Shown: one piece after another, positions 39,183 through 48,656 of the stretch
Position numbering within the stretch: the stretch's first letter is position 1
How the letters are laid out: each line of letters opens with the position of its first letter
The notes under the pieces: model-generated
What the model saw: the letters and a program-made list of their open reading frames with translations, nothing else
Told to the model about the DNA's origin: nothing
The model's database searches: none
Program-made: the position numbers and the translations under genes
NCBI GenBank assembly: GCA_004297225.1
Contig: SCUI01000011.1
Coordinates: forward strand, 62,001 to 126,000
Source of the DNA: Lysobacteraceae bacterium
GTDB lineage: Bacteria > Pseudomonadota > Gammaproteobacteria > Xanthomonadales > Xanthomonadaceae
Reading direction: 5' to 3'
Length of the DNA stretch: 64,000 bases

Positions 39183-39910
39183 ACTTCGTGCTGTATCCCG
39201 CCATCGACGTCCGCGACGGTCGCGTCGTGCGCCTGCGCCAGGGCGACTACGCGCGCGAGACCGGCTACGCGGCCACGCCGCTGGCACAGGCGCGCGCATA
39301 TGCCGCGCAGGGCGCGCAGTGGTTGCACCTGGTGGACCTGGAGGGCGCCCGCGACGGCCGCAACACGCTGGCGCCGCTGGTGCAAGGCATCGTCGCTGCG
39401 ACCGGGCTGCGCATGCAGGTGGGTGGCGGCGTCCGGGCGTCGGACGATGTGCAGCGCCTGCTCGATTCGGGTGCCGAGCGAGTCGTGGTCGGCTCGGTGG
39501 CCGTGCGCGACCCGGAACAGATGGGCCGGTGGATCGCGCGCTTCGGCGCGCAGGCGATCACCATCGCACTGGATGCCCGCTGTGGCGCCGACGGTACCTG
39601 GCGGCTGCCCGTCGCAGGTTGGACCACGGCGACGGAGGCCACGCCGGAAGGCCTCGCCGCGCGCTTCGCGACGATGGGCGCGGTGCACGTGCTCAGCACC
39701 GACATCGGCCGCGACGGCATGCTCGCCGGTCCTGGCCTCGACCTGTACCGTGCCCTGCGCGCGGCGGCGCCGGCGCTGTCGTTGCAGGCCAGCGGCGGCC
39801 TGCGCGACGAAATCGACCTTGCGGCGGTGCGCGCGCTCGGCTGCAGCGGCGCGGTGCTCGGCCGCAGCCTGCTCGAGGGCCGGCTGTCGCTGGCGGCCGC
39901 GACATGCTGA
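39179..39910 (+). CDS. hisA: Phosphoribosylformimino-5-aminoimidazole carboxamide ribotide isomerase
   Basis: A 243-residue TIM-barrel isomerase (ProFAR to PRFAR). The catalytic aspartates are in YPAIDVRDGRVVRL and STDIGRDGML; phosphate-binding glycines are in QVGGGVRASDDV and ASGGLRDEIDL. It overlaps hisH by ATGA and hisF by 7 bases. Confidence 0.96.
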   Translation: MNFVLYPAIDVRDGRVVRLRQGDYARETGYAATPLAQARAYAAQGAQWLHLVDLEGARDGRNTLAPLVQGIVAATGLRMQVGGGVRASDDVQRLLDSGAERVVVGSVAVRDPEQMGRWIARFGAQAITIALDARCGADGTWRLPVAGWTTATEATPEGLAARFATMGAVHVLSTDIGRDGMLAGPGLDLYRALRAAAPALSLQASGGLRDEIDLAAVRALGCSGAVLGRSLLEGRLSLAAATC

Positions 39911-40677
39911 CGCGCCGCATCCTCGCCTGCCTGGACGTGCGCGACGGCCGCGTGGTCAAGGGCGTGCGTTTCGCCGGGCATCGCGACATGGGCGACGTGG
40001 TCGACCTGGCCCGCCGCCACCGCGACGCCGGCGCCGACGAACTGGTGCTGTACGACATCGCCGCCAGCCCGCGCGGGACCTGCGCCGATCCCGCCTGGGT
40101 CGCGCGCGTGGCCCGGGCGATCGACATCCCGTTCTGCGTGGCCGGTGGCATCCGCACGGTGGCGCAGGCGCGCACGCTGCTCAACGCCGGCGCCGACAAG
40201 GTTTCGGTCAACACCCCGGCGCTGGAGCGTCCGGCGTTGATCGGTGAACTGGCGGAGGCGTTCGGCTCGCAATGCGTGGTCGTGGGCGTGGATTCGCGAC
40301 GCGACGCCGACGGCGAGTGGCGGGTGCGCAGCCATGCCGGCGACCCCGCCGCGATGCGCGCGCTGCCCCGGCGCACGCTGGACTGGATCGCCGAGGCGCA
40401 GGCGCTCGGCGCCGGCGAGATCGTCCTCAACTGCATGGACAGCGACGGCACGCGCGACGGCTTCGACCTGGTGCAGCTGCGCGCGGCGCGCGCGGTGTGT
40501 GCGATACCACTGGTCGCGTCCGGCGGGGCCGGGCGGGCGGCGCATTTCGCCGCGGCGTTCCGCGACGCCGACGCGGATGCCGCGCTGGCCGCAGGCGCGC
40601 TGCACGACGGCAGCCTCGACCTGCGCGAGCTCAAGCGTGCGCTGGCCGAGTCGGGCCTGCCGGTGCGACTGTCGTGA
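39904..40677 (+). CDS. hisF: Imidazole glycerol phosphate synthase, cyclase subunit
   Basis: A 257-residue TIM barrel that closes the imidazole ring using ammonia from HisH. It has RILACLDVRDGRVVKGVRF, VAGGIRTVAQART, NCMDSDGTRDGFD and PLVASGGAGRAAHF. ATG 39904 lies inside the end of hisA (ATGCTGA). The C-terminus overlaps hisI by 4 bases. Confidence 0.97.
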   Translation: MLTRRILACLDVRDGRVVKGVRFAGHRDMGDVVDLARRHRDAGADELVLYDIAASPRGTCADPAWVARVARAIDIPFCVAGGIRTVAQARTLLNAGADKVSVNTPALERPALIGELAEAFGSQCVVVGVDSRRDADGEWRVRSHAGDPAAMRALPRRTLDWIAEAQALGAGEIVLNCMDSDGTRDGFDLVQLRAARAVCAIPLVASGGAGRAAHFAAAFRDADADAALAAGALHDGSLDLRELKRALAESGLPVRLS

Positions 40678-41297
40678 CGGCGCCGTTCGACATCGACGCG
40701 CTGGCATGGACGAAGCAGGGCGGTTTGCTGCCCGCCATCGTCCAGGACGCCGCCTCCCTGCGGGTGCTGATGCTCGGCTACATGGATCGCGCCGCGCTCA
40801 CGGCGACGCTGGCCGAAGGCCGCGTCAGCTTCTTCAGCCGCAGCCGCCAGGCGCCATGGCGCAAGGGCGACACCTCCGGCCACTGGCTCGAGCTCGTGGG
40901 CATCGAGCGCGACTGCGATGCCGACGCGCTGCTGGTGCTCGCGCGGCCGCACGGCCCCACCTGCCACCTCGAACGCTGCAGCTGCTTCGCCGCGGCGCCC
41001 GCGCGCGACGCGGATGCCCTGCAGGCGCTCGACGCCCTGGTCGCGGCACGCATGGCGGCGCCCGGAGACGGCTACACCGACCGCCTGCTGGCCGCCGGCC
41101 GCGCGCGCCTCGCGCAGAAGGTCGGGGAGGAGGGCGTGGAAACCGCGCTGGCGCTGGTCGCCGGCGACCACGCCGCCCTGCAGGGCGAGGCCGCGGACCT
41201 GCTGTACCACCTGGTCGTGGCCTTGCGCGCGGCCGGCACCTCGATCGACGCGGCGCTGCGCGAACTGCAGGCGCGCGCGCAACCGCGGCGCGGCTAG
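40674..41297 (+). CDS. hisI: Bifunctional phosphoribosyl-AMP cyclohydrolase / phosphoribosyl-ATP pyrophosphatase
   Basis: A 207-residue fusion. The N-terminal cyclohydrolase has LMLGYMDRAAL, SFFSRSRQAPWRKGDTSGH and the zinc-binding CHLERCSCF. The C-terminal pyrophosphatase has LAQKVGEEGVETALALVAGD and LLYHLVVALRA. The start is GTG 40674. It ends the operon 3 bases from the converging mtnC. Confidence 0.95.
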   Translation: MTAPFDIDALAWTKQGGLLPAIVQDAASLRVLMLGYMDRAALTATLAEGRVSFFSRSRQAPWRKGDTSGHWLELVGIERDCDADALLVLARPHGPTCHLERCSCFAAAPARDADALQALDALVAARMAAPGDGYTDRLLAAGRARLAQKVGEEGVETALALVAGDHAALQGEAADLLYHLVVALRAAGTSIDAALRELQARAQPRRG

Positions 41298-41300
41298 CGA

Positions 41301-42002
41301 TCAGCCCGCGAGCAGCGCGTCTACGGCATCGAACGATTCCACGCGCGGGTGGCCGTTGGCCGCGGCCGCGTCGCGCGGTTGCGGGTAGTCGTCGCGACGG
41401 TCCAGCAGCACGGTGCGCATCCCCGCCTCGCGCGCCGCGTCCAGCTCGGCCACGACGTCGGACAGGAACACGATGCCCGCAGCCGGAGCGCCGAGCCGCG
41501 CGGCGATGGTGCGGTAGCTGTCGGCCTCGCGCTTGGGGCCGGCCTCGGTGTCGAAGAAGGCGTCGAACAGCGGCGTCAGGTCGCCGGCGTCGGTGTGCGC
41601 GAACAGCAGCTGCTGCGCGGCGACCGAACCCGACGAGTACACCGCGAGCCGATGCCCTTCCGCGTGCCAGCGCCGCAGTCCCGCCGCGGCGTCCGGGTAC
41701 AGGTCCGCCTGCAGCGTGCCGGCGAGGTAGCCTTCGCGCCAGATCATTCCCTGCAGCGCCTTCAGCGCGGTGTGCTTGCGGTCCTCGTCGATCCAGCCCT
41801 GCAGGGTCTCGACGATTATCGCGTCCTCGCACATCGCGCCGTGCTCCGTGGCGACGACGTCCAGCCAACGCCGCACCTCCGGCTCGTCGCCGTGCGCGCG
41901 CACGAAGCCCGGCAGCGCCTTGCGCGCATACGGAAACAGCACCTCCTTCACGAACGAGATGCTGCTGGTCGTCCCCTCGATATCGGTCAGGATCGTCGCC
42001 AA
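41301..42002 (-). CDS. mtnC: Enolase-phosphatase E1
   Basis: A 233-residue HAD enzyme of methionine salvage that enolises and dephosphorylates 2,3-diketo-5-methylthiopentyl-1-phosphate. The nucleophile motif is [21 protein letters not shown], diagnostic of Mtn[23 protein letters not shown] and [12 protein letters not shown] follow. The start is TTG 42002, 10 bases after the mtnD stop. It is the last gene of mtnB-mtnD-mtnC. Confidence 0.95.
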   Translation of the reverse strand: MATILTDIEGTTSSISFVKEVLFPYARKALPGFVRAHGDEPEVRRWLDVVATEHGAMCEDAIIVETLQGWIDEDRKHTALKALQGMIWREGYLAGTLQADLYPDAAAGLRRWHAEGHRLAVYSSGSVAAQQLLFAHTDAGDLTPLFDAFFDTEAGPKREADSYRTIAARLGAPAAGIVFLSDVVAELDAAREAGMRTVLLDRRDDYPQPRDAAAANGHPRVESFDAVDALLAG

Positions 42003-42012
42003 GGAAGTCGCC

Positions 42013-42582
42013 TCACCCGAGCCGCGGAAAGCGGGAGGCGATGTCGGTGCCGGTGAAGTGGCCGACCCAGCCGTCCGGCTCCGTGAAGAAGCGGATGGCG
42101 ATGAAGCTGGGCTCGGGGCCCATGTCGAACCAGTGCTTCGCCGAGTCGGGCACCGCGATCAGGTCGCCCCGGGTGCACAGCACCTCATAGACCTTGTCGT
42201 CCACGTGCAGGGTGAAAAGTCCCGAGCCGCCGACGAAGAACCGCACCTCGTCTTCCTTGTGGAAGTGCTCGTCGAGGAACTTGGCGCGCATCGCCTCGCG
42301 CTGCGGGTTGTCCGGCGCGATGCTGACCACGTCCACGCTGCGGAAGCCGCGCTCGGCCACCAGCCGGTCGATGTCGGCGCGGTAGGCCTCCATGACCTCC
42401 TCGGGCGAAGCGCCGGGCGCTACCGGCTTCGACGCCTGCCACTGCTCGAACGTCACGCCGATCCGCGCCAGTTCCCGCGCCATCGCGGCAAGATCCTGCG
42501 TTTCCAGCAGCGGCTGGTCCGGATGCGCCTCGTCGAAGATCCGCAGGCGGCTTTGCGGGGTGCGGGCGGTCACGCCGGGCAT
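42013..42582 (-). CDS. mtnD: Acireductone dioxygenase
   Basis: A 189-residue cupin. The metal ligands are in [19 protein letters not shown] (HxHxxxxE) and [11 protein letters not shown]. Depending on Fe or Ni it gives the methionine precursor KMTB or an off-pathway product. ATG 42582 overlaps the end of mtnB by 13 bases. Confidence 0.95.
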   Translation of the reverse strand: MPGVTARTPQSRLRIFDEAHPDQPLLETQDLAAMARELARIGVTFEQWQASKPVAPGASPEEVMEAYRADIDRLVAERGFRSVDVVSIAPDNPQREAMRAKFLDEHFHKEDEVRFFVGGSGLFTLHVDDKVYEVLCTRGDLIAVPDSAKHWFDMGPEPSFIAIRFFTEPDGWVGHFTGTDIASRFPRLG

Positions 42583-43214
42583 TGCAGCATCCTCAGTTGC
42601 AGCTCGCAGTCGAGCAGGAATTCGAACGCCTCCAGGTGGCGGCGTGCCTCGGCCATGTCGCGGCCCCAGGCGTACATTCCATGGCCGTCGATGAGGTAGC
42701 CCCACATGCGGCGGTTTTCGAGCAGGGCATCCACCTGCGCCGCCAGGGTCTTCATGTCCTGGCTGTTGGGCAGCACCGGCAGGTCGATCCGTGCCTCGTG
42801 GGTGTCGTTGCCGCGGAAGGCCTTCAGCAGTTCATAGCCTTCCAGCCGCAACACGCCGGCACCGGCGAACAGCCGCGAAGCCACGGTTTGCGCCTTCGAA
42901 TGCGTGTGCAGCACGCAACCGATGTCGGGTGTGTGGCGGTAGAGCTGGGTATGCAGCAGGGTTTCGGCGGACGGCCGGTGGTCGCTGCCGACGGCGTGGC
43001 CGTCGAAGTCCACCACCATGATGTCGTCCTCGACCAGGCGGCCCTTGTCGCGGCCGGAGACGGTGATCGCGGCATGCCGCTCATCCAGGCGCCGCGAGAA
43101 GTTGCTGCTGGTGGCGGGCGTCCAGCCCAGCGCCGACAGCTCGCGGACGTTGACGATCAGTTCGCCGGCCAGGTGGCGCAGGGCCTGCGCGTCGTAGGGA
43201 GGGGGGGCGCTCAT
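42570..43214 (-). CDS. mtnB: Methylthioribulose-1-phosphate dehydratase
   Basis: A 214-residue class II aldolase-family zinc enzyme. It has [14 protein letters not shown], the zinc histidines in [11 protein letters not shown] and [13 protein letters not shown], and [16 protein letters not shown]. First gene of the mtnBDC run. mtnA and an MTA/MTI phosphorylase are not in the window; the MTA deaminase at 6.3 kb may feed the pathway. Confidence 0.95.
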   Translation of the reverse strand: MSAPPPYDAQALRHLAGELIVNVRELSALGWTPATSSNFSRRLDERHAAITVSGRDKGRLVEDDIMVVDFDGHAVGSDHRPSAETLLHTQLYRHTPDIGCVLHTHSKAQTVASRLFAGAGVLRLEGYELLKAFRGNDTHEARIDLPVLPNSQDMKTLAAQVDALLENRRMWGYLIDGHGMYAWGRDMAEARRHLEAFEFLLDCELQLRMLQCPA

Positions 43215-43224
43215 GGGCGCCAGT

Positions 43225-44520
43225 TTAGCGCCGCGCGGCGAACGCCCGGTAAAGCAGCCAGGCCGCGAGCATCGCCACGACCGCGCCGAGCAGCATCATC
43301 GGTGGCGAGGACGCGAGCAGCAACGCGCAGGCCGCCAGCGCGCCGAAGCCGTAGAAGCGGTCGGCCGGCTTCGGACGCCGCGCCGGCGTGCCCACGACCA
43401 GGCTCAGGCCGGCGGCCGCGTAGGCCAGCACGACCAGGTTCACCACCACGTTGACGATCACGCCGAACTGGCCGGAGACCTGCGGCGAAAGGGTGATCAT
43501 GGCGATTGCGGTCATCGCGATGGAGACGAACAACAGGCCCAGGCCGGCGGCGCCGTTGCGGTTGAGCCTGCCGAACACGGCCGGCAGGAAGCCGCGCTTG
43601 GCGGCCTGCGCGCCGGTCTCGCCGGTCACCAGCATCCAGCCGCCCAGCGTTCCGGTGGCCTTGAGCGCGGCGGCCGCGGCGATGGCGATCGCGGCCCACG
43701 GCCCGAAGATCGCGGCGGCGACCAGCGCGAACGGCGCGCTCGAGGCTTCCAGTTCCGCCGCCGGGACGATGCCCATGACCAGCACCGACGAGGTGATGTA
43801 GACCACGCCCGCGATCAGGATCCCGCCCAGCGTGGCCCTCGGCACGTCGCGGTCGGGATCGCGCACCACGCCGGCGATCATCGCGCCGGTCTCCAGCCCC
43901 ACGAACGCCCAGAACACCGGCGACAGCGACTTGAACACGACCTTCGCGTCGGAATCGCCAGTGACGTTCCAGGCCGCCTCGTAGAGGCCGCGGTCGAAGC
44001 TGCTCCAGCCGAACACGAGCACCAGCGCAACCGGTGCCAGCCCGAGCACCACGCACAGCGACTGGAACTTCGCCACCGGCTTGGGACCGAGCAGGTTGAT
44101 CGCGAACATCAGCCAGATCAGCACGATCTGCCCGCCCACCTGCACGTGCGGATCGGACCCGTCCAGCGGCAGCAGCATCACCAGGTAGCCGAAGGCCGCC
44201 ACCGCGATCGCGTTGTTGCCGATCCACGACGACGCCCAGTACAGCGAGGAGGCGAGGAAGCTGGCGTCGCGCCCCAGCGCCGGCCGCACGTAGTCGTCGG
44301 CCGAGCTGAGGTCGGGATAGTCACGCGCCAGCCGCGCGAACGCGCCGCCCAGCATCAGCGCCAGCGCCGTGCCGATGATCCAGCCGAAGGCGGTGACCGC
44401 GCCCGCGCCGGCGAGGTTCGCTGGCAGCAGGAAGAACCCCGAGCCGATCATGTTGTTGGCGACCACGAAGGTCGCCAGCAACGGTCCGATCTTGCGCGTG
44501 CTCGCCGGCCCGCCGTCCAA
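43225..44520 (-). CDS. APC-family amino acid permease (AdiC/arginine-agmatine antiporter-like)
   Basis: A 431-residue membrane protein with about 12 helices and the APC helix-1 signature [19 protein letters not shown]. The layout is that of basic amino acid/polyamine antiporters (AdiC, CadB, PotE). The start is set at TTG 44520, 4 bases after the TAA of the upstream permease with AAGGG in front; open frame continues upstream without a better start. The substrate is not determinable. Confidence 0.83.
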   Translation of the reverse strand: MDGGPASTRKIGPLLATFVVANNMIGSGFFLLPANLAGAGAVTAFGWIIGTALALMLGGAFARLARDYPDLSSADDYVRPALGRDASFLASSLYWASSWIGNNAIAVAAFGYLVMLLPLDGSDPHVQVGGQIVLIWLMFAINLLGPKPVAKFQSLCVVLGLAPVALVLVFGWSSFDRGLYEAAWNVTGDSDAKVVFKSLSPVFWAFVGLETGAMIAGVVRDPDRDVPRATLGGILIAGVVYITSSVLVMGIVPAAELEASSAPFALVAAAIFGPWAAIAIAAAAALKATGTLGGWMLVTGETGAQAAKRGFLPAVFGRLNRNGAAGLGLLFVSIAMTAIAMITLSPQVSGQFGVIVNVVVNLVVLAYAAAGLSLVVGTPARRPKPADRFYGFGALAACALLLASSPPMMLLGAVVAMLAAWLLYRAFAARR

Positions 44521-44524
44521 GCCC

Positions 44525-46090
44525 TTAGGCCTGCGGACCCTCGTGGAATTTCGGCTCGGGCGGCGGCACCACGCCACCTTCCGGACCTGTGATGCCGCGG
44601 CCCAGGTCGCTGTGGCGGTAACCGTAGAAGCGGTACACCACCAGGCCGATCGCCGCCCAGATGAAGAACAGGCTGATCGTGTACAGCGACAGGTTCACGA
44701 ACAGCAGCAGGCAGCCGGCGATCGCGAGCGGGCACACCACCCACACCAGCGGGGTGCGGAACGGGCGATGGCGGTCGGGCTGGCTCTTGCGGAGGATCAG
44801 CACGCCGATGGAGACCATGATGAACGCGAACAGCGTGCCCGAGTTGGAGATGTCGGCAAGGATGCCCACCGGGAACATCGCGCCGAACAGCGCCACGAAC
44901 ACGCCGGTGATGATCGTCACCACGTGCGGGGTGTGGTAGCGCGGATGCACCCGCGACAGCACTTCCGGCAGCAGGCCGTCGCGCGACATGGTGAAGAAGA
45001 TGCGGGTCTGGCCGTAGATCATCATCAGCACCACCGACGGCAGCGCCAGCGCCGCGGCCAGGCCGATCATGTTGCCCACGCCGCCGAAGCCGATCATGCG
45101 CATCACATGCGCCAGCGGTTCCTTGCTGCACACCAGCGCGTCCGAACCGAGGCAGGCCGCCGCCATTTCCGGCGTACCGGGCGACAGGACGATGCCGTCC
45201 GCGCCGAACATCGGCGCCGAACCCGCCGCGCCGACCGCGCCGTATCCCACCAGCAGGTAGAAGATGGTGCAGATCAGCAGCGAGCCGATCAGGCCGATCG
45301 GGATGTTGCGGTTCGGATCCTTGGTCTCCTCCGACGCGGTCGAGACCGCGTCGAAGCCGACATAGGCGAAGAAGATCGAGGCCGCCGCGCCGAGCACGCC
45401 GATGCCGCCCATCGGGCTGCCCCAGCCGGTCGGGAAGAACGGTTCGAAGTTCTCGCTCTGCACCGCCGGCAGCGAGATCGCGATGAAGGCGACCAGTGCC
45501 GCGACCTTGATCGAGACCAGCACGGCGTTGACCTTGGCCGACTTGGACGTGCCGATCACCAGCAGCCAGGTCACCACCAGGGCGATGAAGCAGGCGAGGA
45601 TGTTGAACGTGCCCCCGTCATAGGGGCCGGTGCGCAGCCAGCGCGGCAGCGCCAGCGACCCGGGTTCGACCAGCCCGAACAGGTTGGTGTGCATCAGCAG
45701 GCCATTCATGTAGCCGGACCAGCCGACCGAGACCGCCCCCGCGGCCACGGCGTATTCCAGCACCAGCGCCCAGCCCACGATCCAGGCCAGCGCTTCGCCG
45801 AGCACGCCGTACGTGTAGGTATAGGCCGAGCCGGAGACCGGCACCATCGACGCGAGTTCCGCGTAGGCGAGCGCGGCCAGGCCGCACACCACCGCGGCGA
45901 TCACGAAGGCGATCATCATCGCCGGGCCGGCCTTCTGGCCCGCTTCGGCGGTCAGGACGAAAATGCCGGTGCCGATCACGGCACCAATGCCGAGCATCGT
46001 CAGCTGGAAAGCCCCCAACTGCCGGGTCAGGGCCTTCTTGCCCGCCGTCTCCAGGATCTTGTCCAGCGGCTTGACGCGCCAAAAAAGCAT
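44525..46090 (-). CDS. APC-family amino acid permease (cationic amino acid transporter-like)
   Basis: A 521-residue protein with about 12-14 helices. Features are QLTMLGIGAVIGTGIFVLTAEAG, PVSGSAYTYTYGVLGE, the conserved FFAYVGFDAVSTASEETKDP and GQTRIFFTMSRDGLLP of the CAT/YfnA subfamily. The cytoplasmic tail is proline-rich. It is paired with a second APC permease 4 bases downstream. Confidence 0.9.
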   Translation of the reverse strand: MLFWRVKPLDKILETAGKKALTRQLGAFQLTMLGIGAVIGTGIFVLTAEAGQKAGPAMMIAFVIAAVVCGLAALAYAELASMVPVSGSAYTYTYGVLGEALAWIVGWALVLEYAVAAGAVSVGWSGYMNGLLMHTNLFGLVEPGSLALPRWLRTGPYDGGTFNILACFIALVVTWLLVIGTSKSAKVNAVLVSIKVAALVAFIAISLPAVQSENFEPFFPTGWGSPMGGIGVLGAAASIFFAYVGFDAVSTASEETKDPNRNIPIGLIGSLLICTIFYLLVGYGAVGAAGSAPMFGADGIVLSPGTPEMAAACLGSDALVCSKEPLAHVMRMIGFGGVGNMIGLAAALALPSVVLMMIYGQTRIFFTMSRDGLLPEVLSRVHPRYHTPHVVTIITGVFVALFGAMFPVGILADISNSGTLFAFIMVSIGVLILRKSQPDRHRPFRTPLVWVVCPLAIAGCLLLFVNLSLYTISLFFIWAAIGLVVYRFYGYRHSDLGRGITGPEGGVVPPPEPKFHEGPQA

Positions 46091-46224
46091 CGTGTTCTCC
46101 CCAGGTCTTGCGAATGGCGCACGGCAGGCCCGTGCGGAAAAGTGCAGTGGCCGACCTTACCTTCCGGGCGGGGGGAGGCACAAGCGCCGGTCGGCACCCG
46201 CGTGCGATCCGGGATAATCGGCGG

Positions 46225-46785
46225 ATGGACGATGGAAGGCTCGAGGGCCATTCCGGCGGGCTGCGGGCGGCGCTGGCGGACTATCGCGCGCGCTGGCCGG
46301 GCGAAGCAGGCATGGTCGAACGGTTCCACGCGCTGCTGGGCGAGGGCGCGCACGCGTTCGCGCGCGGGCGCCTGGCGGGCCATTTCACCGCCTCGTCCTG
46401 GCTGGTGGCCGCCGATGGCGCGCGCACGCTGCTCACCCACCACCGCAAGCTCGGATTGTGGCTGCAGCTGGGCGGCCACGCCGACGGCGACACGGAATTG
46501 CCGCGCGCGGCGCTGAAGGAAGCGCAGGAGGAGTCGGGCCTGCCGGGGCTGCGACTCGCCGGCCGCGCGATCTTCGACCTCGACCGGCACTGGATCCCGG
46601 AACACAAGGGCGTGCCCGCGCACTGGCACTACGACGTGCGCTACGTGGTGCGTGCCGGCGCGGTCGAGGCGTTCGTGGTCAGCGACGAATCGCACGCGCT
46701 GGCCTGGCGCGACATCGCGGCGTTGGCGCGCGACGAATCGGCAGACGCCAGCGTCCGCCGCATGGCGCAAAAGTGGATCGGGTGA
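46225..46785 (+). CDS. NUDIX hydrolase
   Basis: A 186-residue protein. The NUDIX box is GHADGDTELPRAALKEAQEE plus SGL, matching GX5EX7REUXEEXGU except for Lys in place of the box Arg. The substrate cannot be told. ATG 46225 lies 6 bases after a GATAAT box (46213-46218), so transcription would start at the A of the ATG: a likely leaderless mRNA. Confidence 0.87.
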   Translation: MDDGRLEGHSGGLRAALADYRARWPGEAGMVERFHALLGEGAHAFARGRLAGHFTASSWLVAADGARTLLTHHRKLGLWLQLGGHADGDTELPRAALKEAQEESGLPGLRLAGRAIFDLDRHWIPEHKGVPAHWHYDVRYVVRAGAVEAFVVSDESHALAWRDIAALARDESADASVRRMAQKWIG

Positions 46786-46786
46786 A

Positions 46787-47353
46787 TCAATCCGCGCGGC
46801 CGGCGAACTCGCCCGTCGTCGTGTTCACCCACACCTTCTCGCCGTTGGCGATGTACTCGGGCACCTGGATCTCGATTCCGGTGGAGAGCTTCGCCGGCTT
46901 CGGGCGCTTTGTCGCGGTGCCGCCCTTGAGCTCGGGCGGGGTCTCGACCACCTCGATCGCCACGCTCTGCGGCAGCTGCACCGCCACCGGCAGGTCGTCG
47001 ATGATCTGCACGTAGCAGCCCGACAGGTCGTCGACGATGTAACCCGCGGCTTCGCCGACCGCGTCGGCGTCGAGCGTGTAGGGGGTGTAATCCTCGTCGT
47101 CGAGGAACACGAAGGCGTCGCCGTCGCGGTACGAGTACGTCACCTGCCGCCGCGACAGCTCGACTTCCTTCAGCTCGTCCTCGGCGCCCAGGCTTAGGTC
47201 GAGCTTGTTGCCGCCGGGCACCGAGTACATGGTGAAGCGGTACTTGACGTTGCCGCCGCGGCCCTGTGGCGAGCTGCGCTCGATGTCGCGGATCTGGTAC
47301 GCGCCGCCGTTGTGTTCGACGACGTTGCCTTTCTTGATGTCGTAGGCCTTCAT
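46787..47353 (-). CDS. efpL: EF-P-like protein EfpL (YeiP)
   Basis: A 188-residue paralogue of elongation factor P with the YeiP features: [20 protein letters not shown], the tip loop [14 protein letters not shown] with Arg where EF-P has the modified Lys, DKEDYTPYT-like [15 protein letters not shown], and [20 protein letters not shown]. EfpL has been described as a second stalling-relief factor that acts without modification. The start is ATG 47353, 4 bases after the SDR stop; TTG 47371 is the alternative. Confidence 0.93.
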   Translation of the reverse strand: MKAYDIKKGNVVEHNGGAYQIRDIERSSPQGRGGNVKYRFTMYSVPGGNKLDLSLGAEDELKEVELSRRQVTYSYRDGDAFVFLDDEDYTPYTLDADAVGEAAGYIVDDLSGCYVQIIDDLPVAVQLPQSVAIEVVETPPELKGGTATKRPKPAKLSTGIEIQVPEYIANGEKVWVNTTTGEFAGRAD

Positions 47354-47357
47354 GGGA

Positions 47358-48128
47358 TCACTTCGGGGCAAGGCGCGTGGCGCCGTCGAGGCGGATGGTT
47401 TCGCCGTTGAGGTAGGTGTTGCCGAGGATGAAGGCGACCAGCGAGGCGTATTCCTGCGGTTGCCCGAGGCGCGAGGGGAACGGGATCGACGCGGCCAGCG
47501 ACTGCTGCACGCTGTCGGGCATGCCGTCCACCATCGGCGTCCAGAACACGCCGGGTGCGATGGTCATCACGCGGATGCCGAAGCGTGCCAGCTCGCGCGC
47601 CATCGGCAGGGTCATGCCGACCACGCCGCCCTTGGACGCGGAATACGCGGCCTGTCCGATCTGGCCTTCGTAGGCGGCGACCGAGGCGGTGTTGACGATC
47701 ACGCCGCGCTCGCCGTCCACGCCCGGGGCGTTGTCCTGCATCTTCGCCGCGGCCGCCTTGGCCACGTTGAAGCTGCCGACCAGGTTCACCATCACCGTGG
47801 CCTGGAACCGCGACAGCGGCATGGGACCTTCCTTGCCGAGGACGCGGCCGGCGCCGAGGATGCCGGCGCAGTTCACCGTGACATTCAGGCCGCCGAGGAA
47901 ATCGCATGCAGCGTCGACGTTGGCCGCGACGCCGGCCTCGTCGGTGACGTCGGTATGGAAGAAGCGGGCATTCGCCTCGCCGAGTTCGGCGACCGCGGCG
48001 GCGGCCTTGTCGGCGTTGACGTCGAACAGCGCGACCTTGCCGCCGTGGGCGACCAGGTGCTGCGCCACCGCCAGGCCAAGGCCGGAGACGCCGCCGGTGA
48101 TGATGGCGCGGGTTTGGGAAAGCTGCAT
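47358..48128 (-). CDS. SDR-family 3-hydroxyacyl-CoA dehydrogenase-like
   Basis: A 256-residue short-chain dehydrogenase. It has the cofactor motif [16 protein letters not shown], Asp (LFDVNADK) favouring [12 protein letters not shown], and active-site YSASKGG. The insertion and the C-terminal segment [17 protein letters not shown] resemble type-2 3-hydroxyacyl-CoA dehydrogenase (HSD17B10), an enzyme of branched-chain and fatty-acid breakdown, which suits the liu genes nearby. The start is ATG 48128. Confidence 0.9.
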   Translation of the reverse strand: MQLSQTRAIITGGVSGLGLAVAQHLVAHGGKVALFDVNADKAAAAVAELGEANARFFHTDVTDEAGVAANVDAACDFLGGLNVTVNCAGILGAGRVLGKEGPMPLSRFQATVMVNLVGSFNVAKAAAAKMQDNAPGVDGERGVIVNTASVAAYEGQIGQAAYSASKGGVVGMTLPMARELARFGIRVMTIAPGVFWTPMVDGMPDSVQQSLAASIPFPSRLGQPQEYASLVAFILGNTYLNGETIRLDGATRLAPK

Positions 48129-48158
48129 GCGGGATCCTGGAACCGGAAACCCGCGATT

Positions 48159-48647
48159 TTACAGGTCCAGGAGGTAGAAGGTGTTGCAGCCGCCGTGGCC
48201 GGTGGCGCCCATCGGCGCGTCGATGCGGCGGAAACCGCTGCGCTCGTAGAGCTTCATCGCCGCGTCCATCCCGGACAGGGTTTCCAGGTAGCACTGGGTA
48301 AAGCCGAAGCCGCGCGCCGCCTCCAGGCAGCGCGCCATCATCGCCGCGCCGGCGCCCAGCCCGCGCGCCTCGGGCAGGAAGTACATCTTCCGCAGCTCGC
48401 AGGTCCCGTGGGCGCCGCCTTCCAGCGGCGCCACGCCGCCACCGCCCACCACCACGCCGTCGCGCTCGACCACGAAGTAGGCGTTGCGCGGCGCGGAATA
48501 CGCGCGGCTCATCCAGTCCACTTCCGGGTCGCTGATCGCGAACCCGCAGCCGGTGGCGCCGAATTCCGGCATGACGGTGCGGATGATCCACGCCATGCGC
48601 GCGTCGTCTTCCGCGCGGATCGGCCGGATCGACCAGGTCTGGCTCAT
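48159..48647 (-). CDS. GNAT-family acetyltransferase
   Basis: A 162-residue GNAT protein with IRPIRAEDDARMAWIIR at the N-terminus and the acetyl-CoA binding loop KMYFLPEARGLGAGAAMMARCLE (R/Q-x-x-G-x-G/A variant), followed by ETLSGMDAAMKLYERSGFRR. The substrate is unknown. It starts at ATG 48647, 9 bases after the stop of the large GGDEF-EAL gene. Confidence 0.88.
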   Translation of the reverse strand: MSQTWSIRPIRAEDDARMAWIIRTVMPEFGATGCGFAISDPEVDWMSRAYSAPRNAYFVVERDGVVVGGGGVAPLEGGAHGTCELRKMYFLPEARGLGAGAAMMARCLEAARGFGFTQCYLETLSGMDAAMKLYERSGFRRIDAPMGATGHGGCNTFYLLDL

Positions 48648-48656
48648 CGTGACTCC

